This document shows, one piece after another, positions 16,722 to 24,307 of a DNA stretch of 32,960 nt (within the stretch, counting starts at the first letter, position 1; each line of letters starts with the position of its first letter). Position numbers and translations under genes: made by a program. Origin of the DNA: Planctomycetota bacterium (lineage in GTDB: Bacteria; Planctomycetota; Planctomycetia; Pirellulales; Pirellulaceae); assembly GCA_027619595.1 (NCBI GenBank), contig JAQCHP010000047.1, forward strand, positions 1 through 32,960. Reading direction: 5' to 3'. The notes beneath the pieces are model-generated. The model saw only the letters and a list, made by a program, of their open reading frames with translations, was not told the origin of the DNA and ran no database searches.

Positions 16722-18073
16722 TGTCGCGCGAAAATTCAGAAGATTCTCCGGAAGACTTGGCACGCTGGGACCGCGAAGAAGTCTGGCATGCGTTCACGCA
16801 AATGTCGGAATATACACCGTGGATCATTGAATCTGCCCAAGGTTGTTGGTTGACCGACATCCATGGTCGGCGTTACCTGGATGGTGTCAGTAGCCTGTGG
16901 TGCAATGTACATGGGCACCGTCATCCGCAGGTCGATCGGGCAGTCCGCGAACAACTTGAGCGAGTCGCCCACGTGACGTCGCTGGGCATGTCAAATCCCA
17001 CCACGATTCGATTGGCTCACCGGTTGGTCGAGCTTTCTCCGGTGGGATTGCAGCATGTGTTCTTTTCGGACAGTGGTGCATCGGCAGTTGAAGTTGCCGT
17101 GAAGATGGCCTTTCAATACTGGCAGCAGCGTTCCGAGCCGCGTCCGGAAAAAACCAGATTTATTGCACTTGATCAAGCCTACCATGGTGACACGCTGGGG
17201 AGTGTGAGCATCGGTGGTGTGGCGCGATTTCATGAAATGTTTCGGCCCCTCCTGTTTGATGTACTCCGTCTGCCAGCACCCGACACCTATCGTTTGCCTC
17301 CAGGCGTTAGCGCCGACGAGGCCTGTGATTACTACTTGGGGCAATTGGAGGCGATGCTGAAAGAGCACCATGGGCAGGTGGCAGCCATGGTCATCGAACC
17401 GCTGGTACAGGGGGCGGCTGGAATGATCATGCAGCCGCGCGGTTTCTTGCGAGGGGTACGCGAGCTCACGCGTCGTTACGAAGTCTTGCTCGTGGCTGAC
17501 GAAGTGGCCGTCGGCATGGGACGTACGGGGACGATGTTCGCTTGCGAGCAAGAAGATGTTTCGCCCGATTTATTGTGTGTCGCCAAAGGGATCACCGGCG
17601 GCTACTTACCGCTTGCTGCTACGCTCGCGACCACCGAAATTTGGCGGGCGTTCCTCGGTCGTTATGATGAATACAAGACGTTCTTTCATGGCCATACGTA
17701 CGGAGGAAACCCGTTGGGGGCGGCGGCCGCAATCGCTACACTTGATGTATTCGAACAAGAAAAAACGCTGGAACAGCTGCCGATAAAAATGGAGCGATTG
17801 GCGCTTCATTTGCGCCGCATTGCTGAACTCCCCGCCGTGGGTGATACCCGCCAATGTGGGATGATCGGTGCCGTTGAACTCGTACGCGACAAAGGAACTA
17901 AGGAACCACATCCTTGGCACGAAAGACGTGGCATGCAGGTCTGTGAAACGCTACGTGGTGAAGGTGTTTGGCTACGCCCATTAGGCAATGTCCTGGTGGT
18001 CATGCCCCCGTTGTCGATTTCGTTGGACGAGATCGACTTGATTGGGAACGCAATTCACAAGGTGCTTCTGTAA
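16715..18073 (+). CDS. bioA: Adenosylmethionine-8-amino-7-oxononanoate aminotransferase
   Basis: 452 residues from ATG 16715 (ATG 16721 is equally good, overlapping the previous TAA as TAATG). A class III PLP aminotransferase: WLTDIHGRRYLDGVSSLWCNVHGHRHP is typical of BioA. SDSGASAVEVAVKMAFQYW binds cofactor phosphate, ADEVAVGMGRTG carries Asp262, and AKGITGGYLPLA carries the PLP lysine, Lys291. FFHGHTYGGNPLG completes the signature. It moves an amino group from SAM to 7-keto-8-aminopelargonate in biotin synthesis. Other bio genes are absent from the window. Its neighbour upstream is a small beta-domain gene, and the gene converges on terC. Confidence 0.93.
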   Translation: MVMSRENSEDSPEDLARWDREEVWHAFTQMSEYTPWIIESAQGCWLTDIHGRRYLDGVSSLWCNVHGHRHPQVDRAVREQLERVAHVTSLGMSNPTTIRLAHRLVELSPVGLQHVFFSDSGASAVEVAVKMAFQYWQQRSEPRPEKTRFIALDQAYHGDTLGSVSIGGVARFHEMFRPLLFDVLRLPAPDTYRLPPGVSADEACDYYLGQLEAMLKEHHGQVAAMVIEPLVQGAAGMIMQPRGFLRGVRELTRRYEVLLVADEVAVGMGRTGTMFACEQEDVSPDLLCVAKGITGGYLPLAATLATTEIWRAFLGRYDEYKTFFHGHTYGGNPLGAAAAIATLDVFEQEKTLEQLPIKMERLALHLRRIAELPAVGDTRQCGMIGAVELVRDKGTKEPHPWHERRGMQVCETLRGEGVWLRPLGNVLVVMPPLSISLDEIDLIGNAIHKVLL

Positions 18074-18080
18074 CAGCACC
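18061..18080. terminator. Hairpin at the bioA stop codon
   Basis: A 6-bp stem GGTGCT / AGCACC with an 8-base loop spans the bioA stop codon, 30 bases before the end of the convergent terC gene. There is no T-run. It could serve as a weak terminator. Confidence 0.3.
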
Positions 18081-18109
18081 GCCAGCGTGCGGAAGAATGT
18101 GCGGAATAC

Positions 18110-18874
18110 TCAGATTTCAAAGTTGGGGCCTTTGACTTTTCGCACGCGCATGTTCAACGCTTCCACCAGGAGCGAAAACGCCATCGCAAAATAGATGTAT
18201 CCCTTGCCGACGTGGGTGCCGAGGCCTTCCGCTACGAGCATCACGCCGATCAGGATGAGGAAGCTCAGTGCGAGCATCTTGATCGTAGGGTTCCGATGCA
18301 CAAATTCTGATACCGTTCCGGCAAACGTCATCATGACCCCCACGGAGAGCACGACGGCTAGGATCATGACCCATATTTCCTGCGCCATGCCTACGGCGGT
18401 AATGATCGAATCGAGTGAAAAAATAACGTCCATAACGAGAATTTGTGTGATGGCAGACGAAAAGGTGGTTGCCCGACCAGTCGCATTGTTTTGATGTTGG
18501 GGATCGGTTTCGGCGTGGATCTCATGGACGGTTTTCGCGATGAGAAAGATGCCACCCACCAGCATGATCACATCGCGCCAAGAAATACCGTTCACTAAGT
18601 CGCGTTGATGCGATTCCATACTTAACGGCAGCCAATGGATTGGTAAGCCATAGTCCGTGAGCAGCAAAAATGGCTGGTCTAATTGCATGATCTGTTGAAT
18701 TACCAGTAGCAGCAGGATGCGTAGGATCATCGCGACGCCCAGCCCAAAGCGGCGGGCTCGAGCGCGTTGTTCTGGCGGAAGGTTTCCGGTCACGATGGAA
18801 ATGACGACGATATTGTCAATTCCCAAGACGATTTCCATGGCGGTCAAGGCCACCAGGGCAATGAGTGCTTCCAT
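18110..18874 (-). CDS. TerC-family integral membrane protein
   Basis: 254 residues from ATG 18874, with AAGGA upstream. About seven hydrophobic helices carry the TerC signatures MEIVLGIDNIVVISI (residues about 14-28) and MDVIFSLDSIITAVGM (about 147-162), each with the paired Asp/Asn residues thought to handle metal. NPTIKMLALSFLILIGVMLVAEG follows and the tail is basic. TerC proteins are linked to tellurite resistance and manganese export, with some members loading metal onto exported enzymes. No other ter genes are present. It ends the minus-strand run beginning upstream at dinG/hisF, 27 bp after an unknown membrane protein. The family is certain; the substrate is not, though manganese is the best guess. 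Confidence 0.9.
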   Translation of the reverse strand: MEALIALVALTAMEIVLGIDNIVVISIVTGNLPPEQRARARRFGLGVAMILRILLLLVIQQIMQLDQPFLLLTDYGLPIHWLPLSMESHQRDLVNGISWRDVIMLVGGIFLIAKTVHEIHAETDPQHQNNATGRATTFSSAITQILVMDVIFSLDSIITAVGMAQEIWVMILAVVLSVGVMMTFAGTVSEFVHRNPTIKMLALSFLILIGVMLVAEGLGTHVGKGYIYFAMAFSLLVEALNMRVRKVKGPNFEI

Positions 18875-18901
18875 CACAATGAGGATTCCTTAGGAGGTGC
18901 G

Positions 18902-19621
18902 CTAGGGCGTGGTGCGTACTTGCCAGCCCAGGACTCGCCATGGTTTTTGCGATCCGCTGCCGCCACGCTGCAACGCCAAAATGGTTTCTTGGTCCCAAGG
19001 CCGATCTGCTCGTGTGCTCGACACATGGATCGGTAGATTCACCACCCGGACGTTACCTCCTGGCGGCTGATCAATGGTTCCCGAGACATTCCAACGAAAG
19101 TGACTGGCCAATTGTAAGGCGGTGTTCCACGGTTCTTGGGCGGTGAATTTATCCATCGACTCACGCAATTCTTCACTGTCCCGGTAAAGATTCTGCAGGC
19201 TTACGGGGTCGTTACTGCGATGGAGGGGGTTGAGGCTTTGTTGATGAAGCAACAGGGTGTCCCCGTGCCGAACGAGTTCCATCAAAGTGTTTGTATAGGC
19301 TAACGCTTCGTGTTCGAGGATTCGAGCGGTAGTTACTGCACGTACAATCGCCCAGGAGCCGAAAAAGCAGGCACACACAATCCCCGTCGCCGCCCAGCGA
19401 CTTCCCGTCAGCCAGTCGTTGGCTGCTATGCGACGTAGTGCCATCACTCCCATAGCCACCGCAACAAACGGGAGTGACCAGAGGACCATATGAGCATGTG
19501 CCAGGGCGCATGCGATTCCCACCACGAAGGTTGCAACGGCCAGGAAGCTAACCGTTCGATACTGAGTGCATTCGGTACTCAAATCGGAACTGACGAAGCT
19601 TTTTACGCGATCCCTAGACAC
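18902..19621 (-). CDS. Membrane protein of unknown function
   Basis: 239 residues starting at GTG 19621, 36 bp after the CvpA-like gene. Three hydrophobic segments lie at about 23-41 (VSFLAVATFVVGIACALAH), 46-62 and 80-96. A polar domain of about 140 residues follows. It contains a helical stretch with LMELVRHGDTLLLHQQSLN and a beta-rich end (RVVNLPIHVSS, WRVLGWQVRTTP). I do not recognise the family. The architecture suggests a membrane anchor with a soluble domain on one side of the membrane. It is in a run with CvpA-like, PilB-like and PilT genes, so a shared envelope function is possible but unproven. Confidence 0.65.
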   Translation of the reverse strand: MSRDRVKSFVSSDLSTECTQYRTVSFLAVATFVVGIACALAHAHMVLWSLPFVAVAMGVMALRRIAANDWLTGSRWAATGIVCACFFGSWAIVRAVTTARILEHEALAYTNTLMELVRHGDTLLLHQQSLNPLHRSNDPVSLQNLYRDSEELRESMDKFTAQEPWNTALQLASHFRWNVSGTIDQPPGGNVRVVNLPIHVSSTRADRPWDQETILALQRGGSGSQKPWRVLGWQVRTTP

Positions 19622-19657
19622 TTTTGGCTCCCGTTCATCAACGAAAATCGGTGTGGA

Positions 19658-20269
19658 TTACCGTCCAACTTTGAGGCCTTCTTGTTTCTCCAGGACCGCG
19701 CGGCGGGCCGCATATCTCCCACGGAAATTGCTGTAGGGATCAAAGGTTTGGACACGATCCGGGCCCGCTGTGCGTGACAGAGATGTCTTGGAGCAAGACT
19801 GAACCAGAGCGAGCCAAAGGAGGTCAGGACCCAGGCCGAGAAAGTTCTTTTCTCCTACCTCGTGTTTCAGGCCACCGCGGAACGCGTTCTTGGAGATGGG
19901 CGCCGTATGCAAGGAGAACATCGTAAAGCAAACCATGATCCATCCGGTCCAGATGGCAAACAGAATTCGCCCCGTCTGTTCGACCGGAAGCTTAAATTTG
20001 ATGCGATGTTTCGACAATTGTTCCGCGGTAGCCCGGAAGATCGCATAGGTCACGCAAAAGATGATCCACATGCTGAGGAAGTCCCAGACGTAGGTATATT
20101 CCGGCACCTGTTTGGTCAAGTAATCGGCCAAAATCTCCCAGCCATTGGCTGCGACGAGCCCCGCCAGGACGGCATGGATGAGCGACAAGGCATTATTCCA
20201 CAGGCCTTCGTTCCACAGCATCGCCGTGGTGATCAGGAAGACAACCAATAGAAGCAGGGTTAGTGTCAT
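19658..20269 (-). CDS. CvpA-like membrane protein
   Basis: 203 residues with hydrophobic helices at about 2-18, 27-48, 61-82 and 100-120. The pattern ALSLIHAVLAGLVAANGWEILADYL followed by WDFLSMWIIFCVTYAIFRATAEQL fits the CvpA (colicin V production) family. The C-terminal 80 residues are soluble, polar and rich in basic residues. CvpA proteins affect peptidoglycan and envelope homeostasis in ways still poorly understood. The ATG start is clear. It lies 113 bp downstream of the PilB-like gene and 36 bp before an unknown membrane protein. Family assignment is moderate since CvpA proteins are weakly conserved. Confidence 0.65.
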   Translation of the reverse strand: MTLTLLLLVVFLITTAMLWNEGLWNNALSLIHAVLAGLVAANGWEILADYLTKQVPEYTYVWDFLSMWIIFCVTYAIFRATAEQLSKHRIKFKLPVEQTGRILFAIWTGWIMVCFTMFSLHTAPISKNAFRGGLKHEVGEKNFLGLGPDLLWLALVQSCSKTSLSRTAGPDRVQTFDPYSNFRGRYAARRAVLEKQEGLKVGR

Positions 20270-20382
20270 AGGGTATCGCAGCAGGGAGAAGGAAATTCAA
20301 ACTGAATGTTAGGGTGTTGGAGACGTAGGTGTGTGTGCGGACTCAGGTGCGTGGCACAACGTTGAATTAGGCATGTCGTTCG

Positions 20383-22149
20383 CTATTCCTTGAGGGCACG
20401 TTGCAGTTCCGCGAGTGACGTGATACCTCGTGCGACGAGCAAAATGCCTTCTTCCTGCAGCGAACGATGTTTACCTTGTCGAGCAATCTGTCGCAAGACC
20501 TCCAGTTTGGGTTGATTCATCAAAGCTTCTTGAATCGCTGGAGTGATGATCAGTAGCTCAAAAATAGCAGTGCGCCCCAAGTAGCCGATGCCATCGCATT
20601 CTTTGCAGACCTCGTCGTTGCGGGTTTCTTCGGTCCGTTCCGGTGGCTTATAAAAGGCCTCTACGCGGCCGACCGGCAGCCCGAGTTTCTTAAGAAGCTC
20701 CGCAGACGGTTTGTACGAAGCCTTACACGTTTCACACAGTTTTCGCACGAGGCGTTGGTTGAGCACGGCCTTCACGACCGGTACGAATTCCTCTGCCGGT
20801 ACCTTCAACAGCAAGACTCGCAGTAACGCCTCAATTGCATCCTTGGCCCGCACGGAAGTCACGATTAGTTTTCCGCTTTTGGCGGCTTGGCACATCATGG
20901 TGACCGTTTCGACATCAGGGATCACCGGCATCACGATCGCATCCGGGTCCTTGCGCATGATCGTTAGCAAAAACTTGTCAGGCTTGGGACCGGTAGACTT
21001 GTCATATTTCTCGATGGAGACGTTTTCCACCGAAAGTTCGTCTTCGTCTTTCTCGTAGATAGCGACGAAGTCATTCATGAATCGGTCGGTGGTTCTCAGC
21101 GCGGCACTCATTCCCGTACTAAGCCCGCCGCTGGGCAAGGAACAGAACACCACGATCCCCTCTTTCTGTCGCAGGACTTCCGTGATCTGTTCTTGCATCT
21201 TGTCGCGCATTCCGGCGTCGGTGAGCGTTTTTAAGGCATCGGTTGGACGTGCCAAATGCCAGAGGACTCGTTCACCCGTCTTTGTGCCCTGGGTAACAAT
21301 TCGCGTCATGATTTTTTTGTTGTCAAAATCGGCGCGAAACACCCCTTCTTGTCGAATGCGACGCTGATCAGGTTTGAGGTTCGCCAGCAACTTAAGAACG
21401 GTGAGCATTAATTCTCCCGGTTCCTTCTCCTGGTTGTCTGCCTCATGCCAGACACCGTCAATCTGATATCGTACGTTCACTTTTTCCGCGTCGTAGTCGA
21501 GCATGACCTTGTCGACGCGACGTCCGTAGGCATCTGCCAGCAATTCCTTGGCATGCAGGAATCCCTCCGACTGACGAGCCCGAATGAGGTTGGATTGGTT
21601 TTCTTGTTCGTTGGACCCTCCCAACGCATGAAAGACGACTGCCGGACCTCGTTCGTGCATCTCACGCGTTTGCACTTGCAGTTTCATGCCCATCTTGTTC
21701 AAGGTGGTGGCTGTGACAAACCACAGATGTTCACCCGTAAGGACTTTTTCGTGCGGCGGTAATTGTGCATTGCGCTGCACGACATAGACAATCGCGGGGA
21801 CCAGCCAAGAGATCGCTAAAAGGGACCCGCCCACAGCAAACAGCGGAATCTTCAGGGCTAAGAAGAGGGCCACGAAAAACGGAAAAAAGATCGCAGGATT
21901 CCACACGAAGTGTTGCAGGTCGTGCCGTTGCGAATCCTTGTTGACCCATTCCAAGAAACTGATCCAACACAGAAGTAACACCCAGATGACGGCTAGTTTG
22001 ATCCAGCTGAGATACCCACCAGGACCACGAAGCACTTCCTGGTCCACTTGTGCGATCAGCCAGTTCATGCCTGGCATCGCCGTAGAGCACCAGGCATCAA
22101 CTCCAGGTAAAAGCCAGGTATCGACGATCCCAAACACACGTACCAGCAT
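20383..22149 (-). CDS. Membrane-anchored PilB/GspE-like protein with degenerate ATPase motifs
   Basis: 588 residues from ATG 22149, whose A is shared with the end of the PilT stop (TGATG); GTG 22152 is an alternative. Residues about 50-70 and 85-127 hold about three membrane helices, unusual for this family. From about 200 on it follows GspE/PilB: VMLDYDAEKVNVRYQIDGVW, an arm domain, an ATPase core, and two CxxC pairs (CETC near 473, CKEC near 516) followed by GIGYLGRTAIFELL. The nucleotide motifs are broken. At the Walker A position (about 338-347) stands LPSGGLSTGM with no Lys. At the Walker B position DPDAIVMPVIPD lacks the Glu of GEIRD, and the His box reads SVRAKDA. It is probably not a normal ATPase, perhaps a regulator or docking subunit of the PilT partner. 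Confidence 0.8.
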   Translation of the reverse strand: MLVRVFGIVDTWLLPGVDAWCSTAMPGMNWLIAQVDQEVLRGPGGYLSWIKLAVIWVLLLCWISFLEWVNKDSQRHDLQHFVWNPAIFFPFFVALFLALKIPLFAVGGSLLAISWLVPAIVYVVQRNAQLPPHEKVLTGEHLWFVTATTLNKMGMKLQVQTREMHERGPAVVFHALGGSNEQENQSNLIRARQSEGFLHAKELLADAYGRRVDKVMLDYDAEKVNVRYQIDGVWHEADNQEKEPGELMLTVLKLLANLKPDQRRIRQEGVFRADFDNKKIMTRIVTQGTKTGERVLWHLARPTDALKTLTDAGMRDKMQEQITEVLRQKEGIVVFCSLPSGGLSTGMSAALRTTDRFMNDFVAIYEKDEDELSVENVSIEKYDKSTGPKPDKFLLTIMRKDPDAIVMPVIPDVETVTMMCQAAKSGKLIVTSVRAKDAIEALLRVLLLKVPAEEFVPVVKAVLNQRLVRKLCETCKASYKPSAELLKKLGLPVGRVEAFYKPPERTEETRNDEVCKECDGIGYLGRTAIFELLIITPAIQEALMNQPKLEVLRQIARQGKHRSLQEEGILLVARGITSLAELQRALKE

Positions 22150-23294
22150 CACAGAATTCCCGGTTGTCTAACGTCAATGCCCTTCAGGGCCATCTTGAGA
22201 GCTTCAATATTGGGGGCGGCAGAGAACGCGGTTTCGCGATCAATGAGTTCTTGGTCGATAAGACTCTTCAAGCTCATCGTAAAGTCCTGCATCCCCTCCT
22301 CGATACCAATCCGAATCGCATCGGATAGCTTACTGTCTTCCGCTTCCAAGATGAGCTTACGAATCGTTGGATTGAAGATCATGACTTCGCAGGTGGGGAC
22401 GCGCGGCACACCGGGTCGAATCGAGGGGAGCAATTTTTGTGCAACGACCCCCTTCATGTTCATGGCAATGGCGCTGCGTAAAGACGCATGTTGTTCTTCC
22501 GGGAACAGGTCGAGAATACGACCGATACACGAAGCTGCCGTTGAGGCGTGAATTGTTCCGAACACCAAGTGCCCGGTTTCGGCCGCTTGGAGTGCCGTGG
22601 AGAATGTTTCCTCGTCACGCATTTCTCCCAACAGGATGATGTCGGGGTCCTCACGCACGGCTTGTCGCATGCCGTGACCAAAGTCCTTGACGTCAATACC
22701 AACTTCACGCTGGTTGATAAGGCATTTGTCTTCCGTGTAAACGAATTCTACGGGATCTTCCAGCGTCAGGATGTGTTTGCGGTAATTTTGGTTGATCCAA
22801 TTCAACATGGAGGCGATCGTCGTTGTCTTGCCGGAACCTGTTGGGCCGGCGAGCAACACCATGCCCTGGTCGTACTTGCAGAGTCCTTCCATCGACTCGG
22901 GCAGAAACAACCCCTTAAAGTCGGGGATGCTATTGCTTACGCGTCGAGCGACCATGCCAACTTGCCCCATGGCTTGCAGCACGTTGACGCGAAAACGCCA
23001 GTATTCGCCGTCGACCTCCATGCGGTGTGCAAAGTCCGAACCGCCGTTTTCCATGAACTGGGCACGATGCCGTTCGTTCATCATGGGGAAAATCAGATTG
23101 ACCATTTCCTCGGCGTCGATTGGACCACGATTGAGCGGCCGCAAGGTCCCCTTCACGCGGACCATCGGAGGTCGGCCGACCTTCAAATGCAGATCGCTGG
23201 CCGCCTGTTTCACGCAGGCACGAAACAACTTGTCAATTTCAAGCGGTACATGGTCTCGTACAAAGGTACTAAGGACCGGGTCTGGGGTGGACAT
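22149..23294 (-). CDS. PilT-type ATPase (type IV pilus retraction / GspE superfamily)
   Basis: 381 residues from ATG 23294; the frame runs further upstream but that part overlaps hisF. All functional motifs are intact: AASDLHLKVGRPP near 31, Walker A GPTGSGKTTT at 150-159, the Asp box HILTLEDPVEFV, Walker B DPDIILLGEMRD at about 216, and the His box GTIHAST at about 246. It then has VVAQKLLPSI...RVPTCEVM, as in PilT. PilT hexamers power pilus retraction from the cytoplasmic face. No pilin, PilC or secretin genes are present here, so the partner machine is elsewhere or different. The next gene, a degenerate PilB-like protein, overlaps its stop, and hisF lies 101 bp upstream. Confidence 0.88.
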   Translation of the reverse strand: MSTPDPVLSTFVRDHVPLEIDKLFRACVKQAASDLHLKVGRPPMVRVKGTLRPLNRGPIDAEEMVNLIFPMMNERHRAQFMENGGSDFAHRMEVDGEYWRFRVNVLQAMGQVGMVARRVSNSIPDFKGLFLPESMEGLCKYDQGMVLLAGPTGSGKTTTIASMLNWINQNYRKHILTLEDPVEFVYTEDKCLINQREVGIDVKDFGHGMRQAVREDPDIILLGEMRDEETFSTALQAAETGHLVFGTIHASTAASCIGRILDLFPEEQHASLRSAIAMNMKGVVAQKLLPSIRPGVPRVPTCEVMIFNPTIRKLILEAEDSKLSDAIRIGIEEGMQDFTMSLKSLIDQELIDRETAFSAAPNIEALKMALKGIDVRQPGIL

Positions 23295-23395
23295 GATTTC
23301 TGCTCTGCTTCTGCTCGTTTCTTGCACGCAATGGAAGGAGTTCCGTCCTGTCCATCGGTTGGAAGCGTACTCGTGCGACGCTCCCCGAATTGACT

Positions 23396-24187
23396 CTATT
23401 GTAACAGGCGGCGGGGCTCCGGCATGCGGACAGGGATCCCTTGCTGAGCCAAGCACGCCTTGGTTTCTTGGATCGAATAGTGGCCAAAATGGAATATACT
23501 GGCCGCCAGGACTGCGTCGGCCTCCCCCTGCAGGATCGCGTCTGCCAGGTGTTGCGGGTTTCCGGCACCGCCACTGGCCACCACCGGAATTGAGACAGCT
23601 CGACTCACGGCCGACGTAATTTCCAGGTCATAGCCGTCGCAGGTGCCATCCCGGTCCATGCTGGTGAGCACGATCTCGCCAGCCCCCAGCTCCTGTACTT
23701 GCCGAGCCCACGCCACAGCTTCCAGTCCGGTGGGGATTCGGCCACCGTTAACATGGACTTCCCAGACGAGGTGGTCGCCGTACCGTACCCGCTTGGGGTC
23801 GATGTTGACCACAATACATTGGCTACCGAACCGGTCTGCCGCTTCCCGTACGAAGCCGGGATTACGACAAGCCGTTGAGTTGATGGAGACTTTATCGCAT
23901 CCGGCCGATAAAAGTGCCCGGATGTCTTCCAACGTGCGGATGCCGCCGCCAACTGTCAGCGGCATGAATACCTGCTCGGCTGTGCGACTTACGACGTCGA
24001 GCATGATTCCGCGGCCTTCGTGACTTGCGGTGATATCCAGGAAAACGAGTTCGTCAGCGCCATCCTGCTCATACCGGGCAGCCACCTGGACAGGATCCCC
24101 GGCATCGCGAAGGTTCAAAAAGTTGGTCCCTTTGACGACTCGTCCGCGATTTACGTCGAGGCAGGGGATAATCCGTTTCGCCAGCAT
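23396..24187 (-). CDS. hisF: Imidazole glycerol phosphate synthase, cyclase subunit
   Basis: 263 residues, a (beta/alpha)8 barrel. Motifs: [19 protein letters not shown] with catalytic Asp11, [45 protein letters not shown] with the second catalytic Asp near 130, [14 protein letters not shown] and [10 protein letters not shown]. With HisH it forms imidazole glycerol phosphate and AICAR, linking histidine and purine synthesis. HisH is not in the window. The extra hydrophilic C-terminus is as usual. It sits 120 bp downstream of dinG and upstream of pilT on the same strand; these neighbours are unrelated in function, so it may be its own unit. Length and motifs are complete. Confidence 0.95.
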   Translation of the reverse strand: MLAKRIIPCLDVNRGRVVKGTNFLNLRDAGDPVQVAARYEQDGADELVFLDITASHEGRGIMLDVVSRTAEQVFMPLTVGGGIRTLEDIRALLSAGCDKVSINSTACRNPGFVREAADRFGSQCIVVNIDPKRVRYGDHLVWEVHVNGGRIPTGLEAVAWARQVQELGAGEIVLTSMDRDGTCDGYDLEITSAVSRAVSIPVVASGGAGNPQHLADAILQGEADAVLAASIFHFGHYSIQETKACLAQQGIPVRMPEPRRLLQ

Positions 24188-24218
24188 ATCGTTTGTCGGA
24201 AGCCTTGACTTGCCAATA

Positions 24219-24256
24219 GGTTACCGTAACCGCCGACGGTCTTCGCCGCAGGCGGT
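24219..24256. promoter_or_regulatory. Inverted repeats between dinG and hisF
   Basis: A palindrome GGTTAC-C-GTAACC (24219-24231) overlaps a wider repeat ACCGCC (24229-24234) / GGCGGT (24251-24256). It lies 30-70 bp before the hisF start and 50 bp or more after dinG ends, so it could be a dinG terminator or an operator for hisF. Confidence 0.3.
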
Positions 24257-24307
24257 TCACTCTAAATTGCCAACCCCAGTTCGGTCAACCAGAGGATGGG
24301 CCGATGG

